A program made the position numbers and the translations under genes. The notes under the pieces are model-generated. The model was not told the origin of the DNA. It did not search any database and saw nothing but the letters and a program-made list of their open reading frames with translations. Positions 18,337 to 24,761 of a stretch of 41,744 nt of DNA are shown here, piece by piece. How positions within the stretch are numbered: position 1 is the stretch's first letter; each line of letters begins with the position of its first letter. The DNA is from Spirochaetaceae bacterium (GTDB lineage: Bacteria > Spirochaetota > Spirochaetia > Treponematales > Rectinemataceae), in the NCBI GenBank assembly GCA_026418115.1, contig JAOABY010000015.1, positions 1-41,744 on the forward strand, in the 5' to 3' direction.

Positions 18337-18540
18337 ATGAAACTCGTGGTGAACCATGCAGAAGAGTCATTTTCAGAAAAAACAATGACGGTACGCGACC
18401 TGCTCAAGGCCAAGCGATGGTCTTTCCCTTTGATCATCGTGAAGGTCAATGGCAGACTTGTCGAGCGGACTGAGTACGATCATTACAGGCTTGCAGATGG
18501 CGACAATGTCGAGCTGTATCATCTGGTGAGTGGTGGCTGA
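18337..18540 (+). CDS. ThiS/MoaD-like sulfur carrier protein 1
   Basis: 67 residues with the ubiquitin-like pattern: a first strand (MKLVVNHAEE), then VRDLLKAK, then VKVNGRLVER, then LADGDNVELYHLVSGG ending in Gly-Gly, the site of adenylation and thiocarboxylate formation. The ATG at 18337 has GGAGG five bases upstream; an earlier in-frame ATG at 18322 overlaps the thiF stop. It lies 14 bases after thiF, the enzyme that would activate it. It is 32/67 identical (ungapped) to the second carrier at 18552, so the pair arose by tandem duplication. Confidence 0.85.
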   Translation: MKLVVNHAEESFSEKTMTVRDLLKAKRWSFPLIIVKVNGRLVERTEYDHYRLADGDNVELYHLVSGG

Positions 18541-18551
18541 GGAGCAGTGTC

Positions 18552-18755
18552 ATGAGATTGGTTATCAATGCCAGAGAAGAGCATTTTCCCCATGAGAGCA
18601 TGACCGTGCATGATCTGATCGAGCATCGCCGCTGCATGACTCCTTTCCTGCTCGTAAAGGTCAATGGGCAAGTCATCGAACGCACACGGCACGCCGATTG
18701 CATTTTGAAAGATGGTGACCAGGTGCTGCTCTTCAATCTTGTGGGTGGCGGATGA
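18552..18755 (+). CDS. ThiS/MoaD-like sulfur carrier protein 2
   Basis: 67 residues, the same length as its neighbour and 32/67 identical to it. Conserved parts are the first strand, MTVxDL, VKVNGxxxERT and the C-terminal LV-x-GG, here LVGGG. The ATG at 18552 follows the previous stop by 11 bases, and GAGGAG lies just upstream. Having two distinct carriers beside one activating enzyme suggests either two sulfur acceptors (for example thiamine and metallopterin) or a division of labour, which sequence cannot decide. About 20 bases after its stop begins the promoter of the asparagine leader. Confidence 0.83.
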   Translation: MRLVINAREEHFPHESMTVHDLIEHRRCMTPFLLVKVNGQVIERTRHADCILKDGDQVLLFNLVGGG

Positions 18756-18772
18756 TTTTTTCAAAGTACCTG

Positions 18773-18802
18773 TTGACAACCCCCTGGTGCATGCATTAAA
18801 AG
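18773..18802 (+). promoter_or_regulatory. Probable promoter of the asparagine attenuator
   Basis: A consensus -35 TTGACA (18773-18778) is followed after 18 bases by TAAAAG (18797-18802), a weak -10. This would start RNA near 18808-18811, at or just before the leader-peptide ATG, so the leader could be leaderless. Otherwise transcripts come from further upstream and use the AGGGA at 18801-18805. Confidence 0.5.
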
Positions 18803-18810
18803 GGATAGCA

Positions 18811-18897
18811 ATGAAACTGCATATTGGCTCCCTGAATAATCGCCTCAATAATAATCCCGACAGAATGGCGGGATCGGAGCCATGCATGCAGTCATGA
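18811..18897 (+). CDS. Asn-rich leader peptide of a transcription attenuator
   Basis: A 28-residue open frame (ATG 18811, TGA 18895-18897) with AGGGA five bases upstream. Five of its 28 residues are asparagine, grouped as LNNRLNNNPD at residues 8-17, and all are AAT codons. It is too short and too far from any family to be a functional enzyme. Its position between a promoter and a strong terminator, upstream of an asparagine-synthetase-like gene, marks it as a regulatory leader like those of trp and his operons. Scarce Asn-tRNA would stall the ribosome over bases 18835-18855. The stop codon lies about 15-25 bases after the antiterminator's left arm, as expected if a terminating ribosome masks it. 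Confidence 0.75.
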   Translation: MKLHIGSLNNRLNNNPDRMAGSEPCMQS

Positions 18898-18935
18898 AGT
18901 AGAGTGTCTGGCATGCAGAAGGCAAGGCCGGTCCC
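18826..18935 (+). promoter_or_regulatory. Attenuator RNA: protector (1:2) and antiterminator (2:3) pairings
   Basis: Segment 2 is GGGATCGGAGCC (18870-18881). It can pair with segment 1 in two blocks: GGCTCC (18826-18831) with GGAGCC (18876-18881), and ATCCC (18854-18858) with GGGAT (18870-18874). Alternatively, GGGATCGG (18870-18877) pairs with CCGGTCCC (18928-18935), eight pairs with one G-U, which is the left arm of the terminator. GCC (18879-18881) can then also pair with GGC (18921-18923). The Asn codons sit within segment 1. Confidence 0.7.
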
Positions 18936-18962
18936 GTTAGGGGCCGGCCTTTTTCTTTTTCT
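18925..18962 (+). terminator. Attenuator terminator (3:4) before the asparagine synthetase gene
   Basis: AGGCCGG (18925-18931) pairs with CCGGCCT (18944-18950) and CCC (18933-18935) with GGG (18940-18942), with a T-G pair between and a GTTA loop. TTTTTCTTTTTCT follows. This is a very stable hairpin between the leader peptide and the gene at 19181. Confidence 0.88.
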
Positions 18963-19180
18963 GCAGTGGTCCAGGCAGGCAGAAACGCGAGCTTCCAGGG
19001 GACCTTACAGTCCTTGCATGGACAGCCACACGGCAGGAGAAGACTGCGGGAGGTGCAGGGGATGTACGACAGACAACACATCCCCGGTGGCAATGGTGGT
19101 GTTGGAGTTTGACTGGCATCAGAAGCGGCGTTGCCGCGGCTATGCCGGCGCACGACATTCCATCCATCGAGGAATTTGCC

Positions 19181-20425
19181 ATGAGACAGTTCGAAAGCCT
19201 GCCCAGACAGGAAACCACCATCGGAGCATCCCTGGCTTCATTTCAGAAGCACCTGCAACAGTGCGGCACTTCATTTTCAGAGCATCTGCGTGCCGCCCAT
19301 GTGAATCGCTGGCAGAGCGACACGCTTCGCCATGCCCTCACGGTCAGGACAGCGTTGGTCCTAGGTTTGCAGGAATTTCTGGTAAGCCGTGGCATACTCA
19401 ACATCGATCGAGTCTCGCTGTCTCCTGTCACCGATCCGCTGTGTCATGATGTTGAGCACGTGCCTGTGATCTCGTATCAGGGTACCGCCTATCGCACTAC
19501 CCATTCGATGATCTACTCCAAAATGCTCGCCTGCGTTGCACCTGGCATCAAAGGCGTCTATATCGATTCACCCAACATACGACTGGAGCTTCCCTCTTCC
19601 AGCATGCGGGGCAAGTACCTCATCGATTTTTCCCAGATGGACATAGAAGTCAAACGCGCATCCATGCTCTCCGAAGATGACTATTTCGACCAGCCCGAAG
19701 CGATCGCCGCGTCGCTCGCCGAGGAAAGAGACCGTGCGCTCGATTTCTTTGAGGACATGATCATTCATGCAGTGCGGAAGATACTGGCTCTGGCCTCGGA
19801 GTCTCTTGAGGCACTTGGCGTGCAGCTTGCGATACCTGCTAAGCCCTTCCCGCGATTCTATAAGGACGAGGAGCCGGATCACCAGGATCCCATGCTCGAA
19901 GCCCGCCTGGGAGGCAAGGCGAAGGCGCAGTTCTTCTGGGTGCTGGGGCTTCTGAGGGAAAACTATGATCTGGTGTATCCCTATCTGCAGCGTGATGGGT
20001 CGAGAATAGCGAAATCATCAATCAGATCAAGGCAGGTGTACAACTATGACCTCTGCGCGGCACCACTGTATGCCGACGGCAGTCTGGGGAGAGCATACGA
20101 GGTGCTGTCTGGTGGGTTGCGTGAATGGGTCCATTCGGCAATCGTGGCAAGGCTGCTGGACAACGGCATACTGCAGGAACCGCCGCGCTTTGATGATTCC
20201 GGCAACATCCTCAACATGGAAGCGCTGGATGGCTACGGCCCATTTCTGGCGGTGACCGCGATGCGTGACAGTGATGGCAGGCCGATATTCCCCCAGACCT
20301 TTGGTGGCGGTCTTGGTATAGAGCGAACGCTGTTTGCGCTGCTGCACGGTCCACAAGCGCAGACAATCGACCAGCTGACCTGCTTCGGCAAGAACCCTGA
20401 CAGGGAGCTTCCTTTCCTGTTCTGA
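19181..20425 (+). CDS. AspRS/AsnRS-like stand-alone asparagine synthetase
   Basis: 414 residues from the ATG at 19181 (GAGGA seven bases upstream; ATGs at 19109 and 19142 have poorer sites). It has the class II aminoacyl-tRNA-synthetase core of the Asp/Asn group: motif 1-like TVRTALVLGLQEFLVSRGI with SPVTDP, the substrate region THSMIYSKML and YIDSPNIRLE, LIDFSQMDIEV, and motif 3 GGGLGIERTLFALL. The N-terminal OB-fold that binds the anticodon is absent. Such paralogs in archaea are ammonia-dependent asparagine synthetases that make Asn from Asp, ATP and NH3. The Asn-codon attenuator directly upstream independently supports asparagine formation. A tRNA-charging role is less likely without the anticodon domain. 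The 220-base region before the ATG holds an eight-pair hairpin (19058-19065 with 19078-19085) and no other gene that I can see. Confidence 0.78.
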   Translation: MRQFESLPRQETTIGASLASFQKHLQQCGTSFSEHLRAAHVNRWQSDTLRHALTVRTALVLGLQEFLVSRGILNIDRVSLSPVTDPLCHDVEHVPVISYQGTAYRTTHSMIYSKMLACVAPGIKGVYIDSPNIRLELPSSSMRGKYLIDFSQMDIEVKRASMLSEDDYFDQPEAIAASLAEERDRALDFFEDMIIHAVRKILALASESLEALGVQLAIPAKPFPRFYKDEEPDHQDPMLEARLGGKAKAQFFWVLGLLRENYDLVYPYLQRDGSRIAKSSIRSRQVYNYDLCAAPLYADGSLGRAYEVLSGGLREWVHSAIVARLLDNGILQEPPRFDDSGNILNMEALDGYGPFLAVTAMRDSDGRPIFPQTFGGGLGIERTLFALLHGPQAQTIDQLTCFGKNPDRELPFLF

Positions 20426-20480
20426 GCATTGCCGGAAAGTCGCCGGCCATGCGACCATGAAGCGTGGTGAAGCCATATAC

Positions 20481-20509
20481 AGGCGCTCGAAGGACGGCTT
20501 CGAGCGCCT
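20481..20509. repeat. Perfect 12-bp inverted repeat between convergent genes
   Basis: AGGCGCTCGAAG (20481-20492) and its exact complement CTTCGAGCGCCT (20498-20509) are separated by five bases. It lies between the ends of the asparagine synthetase gene and the DUF438 gene. There is no T-run on either side. It could be a bidirectional 3' end structure. Confidence 0.6.
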
Positions 20510-20558
20510 GCGTGACTTGCTCAGCTTGCAGATTCGTCAGCCACGCAATCAGACGGGA

Positions 20559-21821
20559 TCAATCCCAGTCCAGCAGCCTCCGCTGACCTTCGAGTGCGCG
20601 AAGCTCCGTAAGGTCCTGGCTGAATTCCAGGGTTCCCACGTACCTGCCCTGCGCATCGTAGAGTGCGTGGTATTCAATCAGGATGAATCTGCCGCCCATT
20701 TCGAGCCAGAATCTTGCCTTGCTTTTTTCCTTCTTTCTGAATGCTTCCAGTATTCTGTTGACGGTTGCGACCGATTTCTGAGGGTGGCAGTTCTGCACCG
20801 CCCGGCCGATGACAGCGGGGCTTCTGGGGAACAGCCGATGTGGCGAGTCGGAATAGTACACTACTCGATCCTGATCATCGACGATCGAAATATCCACTGG
20901 CATGGTCGTGAGTGCCAGATTGAGCAGCTCTCTGGGGACCTGCCCAGTAGCCAGCTCGAGGAGCGGCTGCACTGCAGTGTCTGCATCGCCTGGGGCGGGT
21001 ACCGGCGCTGAAGGAGCAGGCGCGGAACTACCTGGCTCTCCGGCCTTTCCTGGACCAATGGCTCCTGCCAGCACCAGATGAGGATCGTACAGCGCACCTG
21101 GCCTGATCCATGCAAATCCTATCGCGTCCTCGCCCAGTCTGATCTCGGCCCAATCCCGGTCGCTCAGACGGCGCTGTGCTTCCGGAAAGAGGATGTGCTC
21201 CTCCATGAAGATCATTCGGCTCATCGCGTGCACCAACTGATGCAGCACGCCTATTGCGGATTTGTCATGACGGCTGAGCCTCTGTCTGGCCTCCTTGAGC
21301 ATGGTGCGGATCTCATCGTGCTTGCCCCACATAACTCTTGAAGGGCCGGTAAACTGTACGCGCTCAAGATAGGGGAAGAGCTGGTTTTCCTTTCTGGTGT
21401 AATGGATGATGATCGGGGAGAGCGCTTCGAGTGCCTGGGCAACAGCATCAGCTTCGCCAAGTCCCAGACGCCAGGCGATCACAGCTTTTTTCAACGCCCT
21501 GATGTGTCTGCGTGCCTGTCGGTTTTCCTCCTGCATGGTGTGCAGCGGGTGTCCGGGGGTCGTCACGGATGTGCCGCTCTTCCCTAATGACGACCTGAAT
21601 ACCTCAACGTGCACCTCACAGAGTCTCTGGACTTCCTCGACGGGCATGCCGCCTTCGATCAGCGCCTGTTCCATTTCAGCGACTTCCGCAGCGCTCACGC
21701 CGTCAATGAGCCGTGCAAATTCCTTCTTGACTTCCGCAACCGGCTTCCCTGCATGCAGAGACTGTATGATGTGCTGAAGTCTGGCCTGTTTTTCCCTGTC
21801 GATTGTCAAATGTTCACTCAT
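20559..21821 (-). CDS. DUF438 / hemerythrin / PAS domain protein
   Basis: 420 residues. Residues about 20-90 match the DUF438 domain (a helical region with FARLIDGVSAAEVAEMEQALIEGG and LCEVHVEVF). Residues about 100-240 form a hemerythrin HHE-like four-helix domain with ligand-type residues in HPLHTMQEEN, HYTRKENQLFPYLE, WGKHDEIR and FMEEHILFPEA. A Pro/Ala-rich linker lies at about 265-290, and a PAS-like domain occupies about 305-415 (DISIVDDQDRVVYYSD, then NCHPQKS). Proteins with this order are thought to sense oxygen, nitric oxide or redox state in anaerobes, but their outputs are unknown. The ATG has GAGGAG seven bases upstream. It follows the FAD oxidoreductase on the same strand with a 57-base gap. 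Confidence 0.87.
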   Translation of the reverse strand: MSEHLTIDREKQARLQHIIQSLHAGKPVAEVKKEFARLIDGVSAAEVAEMEQALIEGGMPVEEVQRLCEVHVEVFRSSLGKSGTSVTTPGHPLHTMQEENRQARRHIRALKKAVIAWRLGLGEADAVAQALEALSPIIIHYTRKENQLFPYLERVQFTGPSRVMWGKHDEIRTMLKEARQRLSRHDKSAIGVLHQLVHAMSRMIFMEEHILFPEAQRRLSDRDWAEIRLGEDAIGFAWIRPGALYDPHLVLAGAIGPGKAGEPGSSAPAPSAPVPAPGDADTAVQPLLELATGQVPRELLNLALTTMPVDISIVDDQDRVVYYSDSPHRLFPRSPAVIGRAVQNCHPQKSVATVNRILEAFRKKEKSKARFWLEMGGRFILIEYHALYDAQGRYVGTLEFSQDLTELRALEGQRRLLDWD

Positions 21822-21878
21822 CTCGTGCTCCTCGATCCAGAAGATAGCGGAAGCGCGGGATGAGTGCTGTAACCTGTG

Positions 21879-23165
21879 TTACAGATTTCTTTCCTGAATG
21901 ATGCCGTCTGCTGCGCGCATACCGGAAGCCCAGGCGGCCGTGATGCCCCTGCTGGTGCCTGCTCCGTCGCCGGCAAAGTATATACCTTCCTTGACCCGGA
22001 AGAATGCATCAACGAAGGAAGGGCGGTTCGCATAGAGCTTGATTTCTGGGTAGTACATGATGGTCGAAGGATGCAGCAGGCCGGGTACGATCGAGTCTAG
22101 CAGCTTCATGGCGTTCCAGATGGCACGCATGATCTTGGCAGGCATGCAGAGGCCGATATCGCCCGGGGTACAGGAGGGAAGGGTAGGCTCAAAATCGTAG
22201 AGGTCGCCAGTGAAGGATTCGGCAAAGGAGCGCTTGCCAAGCCTGAAATCGCCGATTCGCTGCATGATGGGTTTGCCGCCGCCCAGCAGCGATGCCTGCC
22301 GCCCCAGCATTTCTGCGTAACGCTGGCCGGACGCAAGTGGCTGAGTGAGGGTGACGGTCTTGAGCATGGCGAAATTGACCAGACCATTGGCAGGCCTGTT
22401 GGCCGACCAGGCGTGGCCATTGACGGAATACCAGTAGCCTTCCTCTTCGTTGCCGTATTTTTCCTGCACGACATGTGCCGCCCGCGAATTCGTGCAGAAG
22501 GTTCTGGTTTTCTTGGGGAAGAGAAACTTGGGATCGTAATAATCGCGTACGATGGGATAGTGCTCTTCCCGTGTCTCAATGCGGACACCTATATCGACTA
22601 CGTTGTCGCGGAATTCGATGCCAAGCTCTTCCATGAGTCTCTGAAGGAAGGAAAAACCGCCACGGCCGGGAGCGATGATGCAGTCCCGATAGGAAAGCTC
22701 TCTCCTGTCGGTGAAAATGGTTCTGGTTGTGTTGTCGATGCTCAGCATCTCCTCGCCCAGGCTGATTTCTGCCCCCATGGTCTGGAGGCGCGCCGTGAGC
22801 TGTCTGATGAGTTCGAGTCCGCCATCTGTTCCAAGATGGGTCTGTCGTATGTCGAGGAGGGTGACGCCTATTTTTTCCGCGCGTTTGCTGTAGGTGTGCA
22901 GGTTCTGCTTCTGCATGATGCGGGGCTGGAGGAATGCTTCCACTCTGGCGAGATAGTGTTCTGCAGTCTTCTGATCCCAGCACTCGAGAGGAAAGCCGAT
23001 GGGATAGGTAAAATTCATTTTGCAATCGTTGCGCAAGCCGCCCGAGGAAACCTGCAGTCTGTCCAGCAGGAGAATCCTGAGCTGTGATGCGCGCTCGAGC
23101 AGCGCAAAGGCTGCACCGAGTCCTGCCGGCCCGGTGCCTACAATGACAACATCATAGTGTTCCAT
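21879..23165 (-). CDS. FAD-dependent oxidoreductase (COG2509-like)
   Basis: 428 residues. The N-terminal FAD-binding motif is VGTGPAGLGAAFAL, and the C-terminal FAD motif is YFAGDGAGTSRGITAAWASGMRAAD. It belongs to the uncharacterised flavoprotein family related to geranylgeranyl reductases and GidA-like dehydrogenases. Family members often carry a KMNFTYP-like segment after GGLRND, as seen near residues 42-55. A flavin-dependent redox reaction in the cytoplasm is expected, but the substrate is unknown. Upstream of its ATG lies a 310-base non-coding region shared with the divergent ABC transporter operon. Downstream is the DUF438 redox-sensor-like protein, which hints at a shared redox role. 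Confidence 0.82.
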   Translation of the reverse strand: MEHYDVVIVGTGPAGLGAAFALLERASQLRILLLDRLQVSSGGLRNDCKMNFTYPIGFPLECWDQKTAEHYLARVEAFLQPRIMQKQNLHTYSKRAEKIGVTLLDIRQTHLGTDGGLELIRQLTARLQTMGAEISLGEEMLSIDNTTRTIFTDRRELSYRDCIIAPGRGGFSFLQRLMEELGIEFRDNVVDIGVRIETREEHYPIVRDYYDPKFLFPKKTRTFCTNSRAAHVVQEKYGNEEEGYWYSVNGHAWSANRPANGLVNFAMLKTVTLTQPLASGQRYAEMLGRQASLLGGGKPIMQRIGDFRLGKRSFAESFTGDLYDFEPTLPSCTPGDIGLCMPAKIMRAIWNAMKLLDSIVPGLLHPSTIMYYPEIKLYANRPSFVDAFFRVKEGIYFAGDGAGTSRGITAAWASGMRAADGIIQERNL

Positions 23166-23217
23166 CGATATTCCATTACAGCACAGGAAGACAGGGTTTG
23201 CAATCAGCCTCGCGGCA

Positions 23218-23323
23218 GGGCTGCCGCCATCCCATGTTCATTATTCTTGAAACTAACAGCTGCCAAGGCTGACCATGTTCACCGGGCTGCCGCCATCTCA
23301 TTTTCCTCATTCTTGAAACATAC
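23218..23323. repeat. Two 40-bp direct repeats upstream of the liv operon
   Basis: Positions 23218-23257 and 23284-23323 are the same 40-base unit, with 34 of 40 bases identical. Each starts GGGCTGCCGCCATC and contains ATTCTTGAAAC, and the copies are 66 bases apart. They lie between the divergent FAD oxidoreductase and transporter genes, just before the transporter's promoter, so they may be paired regulator-binding sites. The rest of the 310-base gap shows no gene. Confidence 0.7.
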
Positions 23324-23395
23324 CGAAAAGACTCGCCGGCAACCCCTGCCGCTTCAAGAATATGCAGAATCCGGCACAATTCATGCAAAAAATAT

Positions 23396-23424
23396 TTGAC
23401 AGAATCCAAGATGCGTTCTACCAT
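23396..23424 (+). promoter_or_regulatory. Promoter of the liv-type ABC transporter operon
   Basis: A consensus -35 TTGACA (23396-23401) with a -10 TACCAT (23419-23424) after 17 bases. The start would lie near 23431, about 45 bases before the ATG at 23476. Confidence 0.6.
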
Positions 23425-23475
23425 TCAAAAAGTCCTATCAGAATTTGAAATGGACGAATCTCCAGGAGGTATTTC

Positions 23476-24624
23476 ATGAAGAAAGCGGTAGGTTTCGCCC
23501 TGCTGGCTGCTGCCCTCGCGGCTCTGGTACTCGCGTGCGGCCCGGCAGCACCGAAGACTGTGAAATTCGGCGTGTTCGAGCCTCTCACTGGCGCGAACGC
23601 CGGTGGTGGCGCCCTCGAAGTTGAAGGCATCAAGCTCGCCAACGAGCTCTATCCCACCGTCAAGGTAGGCGACAAGGAATACAAGATCGAGCTCGTGCTC
23701 GCCGACAACAAGTCCGATAAGGTCGAGGCGGCGAATGCTGCTCAGCGTCTTGTCGACAAGGACAAAGTCAATGTGGTTCTCGGTTCGTGGGGCTCTTCGC
23801 TCTCCATGGCTGCCGGTCCCATTGTCAAGAACGCGAAAGTCTCCGCCATCGGTCTGTCCTGCACCAACCCGCTCGTCACCAAGGGTAATGAGTATTACTT
23901 CCGTGTCTGCTTTATCGATCCCTTCCAGGGCACGGTTATGGCCAACTATGCCGTCAAGAATCTTGGTGCCAAGAAAGCGGTCATCATCCGCGAAGTGTCC
24001 AATGACTACTCGGTTGGTCTGGCCAAGTTCTTCGTCGACAGCTTCAAGCAGCTTACCGGCGATGAGAATTCCATTCTTGCCGAGCTGAACTACAACACCG
24101 GCGACACGGACTTCTCCGCACAGCTCACCGAAGTCAAGAAATTCAAACCCGATGTCATCTTCGCACCCGGCAACTACACCGAGAGCGCCCTGATCATCAA
24201 GCAGGCCAAAGAGCTCGGCATCAATGTGCCGTTCCTCGGTGGCGACACTTGGGAAACCCCCGAGTTCATCGATGTGGGCAAGCAGGCAGTCGAGGGCGTG
24301 GTCTTCTCCACCTTCTTCGCGACCGAGGTGCCCATCACCGAGACTTCAAAGGTATTCCTCGACGAGTACCGCAAGAAATACAACAAGGAGCCCGCGGCGG
24401 TTACAGCACTTGGCTTTGACGGTTATCTTGTCGCCCGCGACGCAATCCAGCGCGCTGGCAGCCTCGACAAGGACAAGATCCGTGAGGCTATTGCTGCCAC
24501 CAAGGACTTCCCCGGTGCAGCTGGCATGATCACCTTGAATGAAGACGGCGACGCAGTGAAGAGCGCCGTCATCAAGACGATCAAGAATGGCCAGTTCACC
24601 TACATGGCCACTGTTGAGCCATAA
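23476..24624 (+). CDS. livJ: Branched-chain amino acid-type ABC transporter substrate-binding lipoprotein
   Basis: 382 residues. A signal peptide ends with a lipobox before Cys21 (LVLAC), so the protein is probably a lipoprotein held at the outer face of the cytoplasmic membrane. The mature part has the Leu/Ile/Val-binding-protein layout: VKFGVFEPLTGANAGGG, then ANAAQRLVDKDKVNVVLGSWGSS, and VIFAPGNYTESALIIKQAKELG in the second lobe. AGGAGG lies before the ATG. Codons here are strongly biased to a few choices (GGC, AAG, CTC), which suits a highly expressed gene. All other transporter parts follow. The exact ligand (branched-chain amino acid, or another amino acid or amide) is not certain. Confidence 0.93.
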   Translation: MKKAVGFALLAAALAALVLACGPAAPKTVKFGVFEPLTGANAGGGALEVEGIKLANELYPTVKVGDKEYKIELVLADNKSDKVEAANAAQRLVDKDKVNVVLGSWGSSLSMAAGPIVKNAKVSAIGLSCTNPLVTKGNEYYFRVCFIDPFQGTVMANYAVKNLGAKKAVIIREVSNDYSVGLAKFFVDSFKQLTGDENSILAELNYNTGDTDFSAQLTEVKKFKPDVIFAPGNYTESALIIKQAKELGINVPFLGGDTWETPEFIDVGKQAVEGVVFSTFFATEVPITETSKVFLDEYRKKYNKEPAAVTALGFDGYLVARDAIQRAGSLDKDKIREAIAATKDFPGAAGMITLNEDGDAVKSAVIKTIKNGQFTYMATVEP

Positions 24625-24637
24625 CCGGATGCAGGAT

Positions 24638-24681
24638 ATGCGCATGGTCTGCTGCAGGATGCTGTGCAGTGCCATGCGCAT
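24638..24681 (+). repeat. 10-bp inverted repeat after the binding-protein gene
   Basis: ATGCGCATGG (24638-24647) and CCATGCGCAT (24672-24681) can form a stem just after the binding-protein stop codon. It probably protects the 3' end of a separate, abundant message. Confidence 0.55.
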
Positions 24682-24693
24682 TGTTCAGAACAG

Positions 24694-24744
24694 AAAGGGG
24701 TTGCCCCATGCCGGATGAGTCTTGAAGGCAGGCGCCCCTTTTTT
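24694..24744 (+). terminator. Internal terminator between binding protein and permease genes
   Basis: AAAGGGG (24694-24700) pairs with CCCCTTT (24735-24741), and more T follows to 24744. The loop is long, so only partial termination is likely, giving more binding protein than permease and ATPase. Confidence 0.6.
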
Positions 24745-24761
24745 CGTAATTCAGAGGGCTC

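Noticed and set aside
18337-18755. Treating the two sulfur carriers as simple ThiS for thiamine
   Set aside because: No thiG or thiH is nearby and the locus is head to head with AOR. I kept the neutral ThiS/MoaD-like name.
18756-19180. A T-box riboswitch before the asparagine synthetase gene
   Set aside because: I found no T-box consensus (the TGGNACC-type sequence) or specifier stem. The Asn-rich reading frame and segment pairings fit ribosome-mediated attenuation better.
23218-23323. A CRISPR array
   Set aside because: There are only two imperfect copies, separated by 26 bases of non-repeat sequence, with no cas genes. The copies fall in a promoter region.
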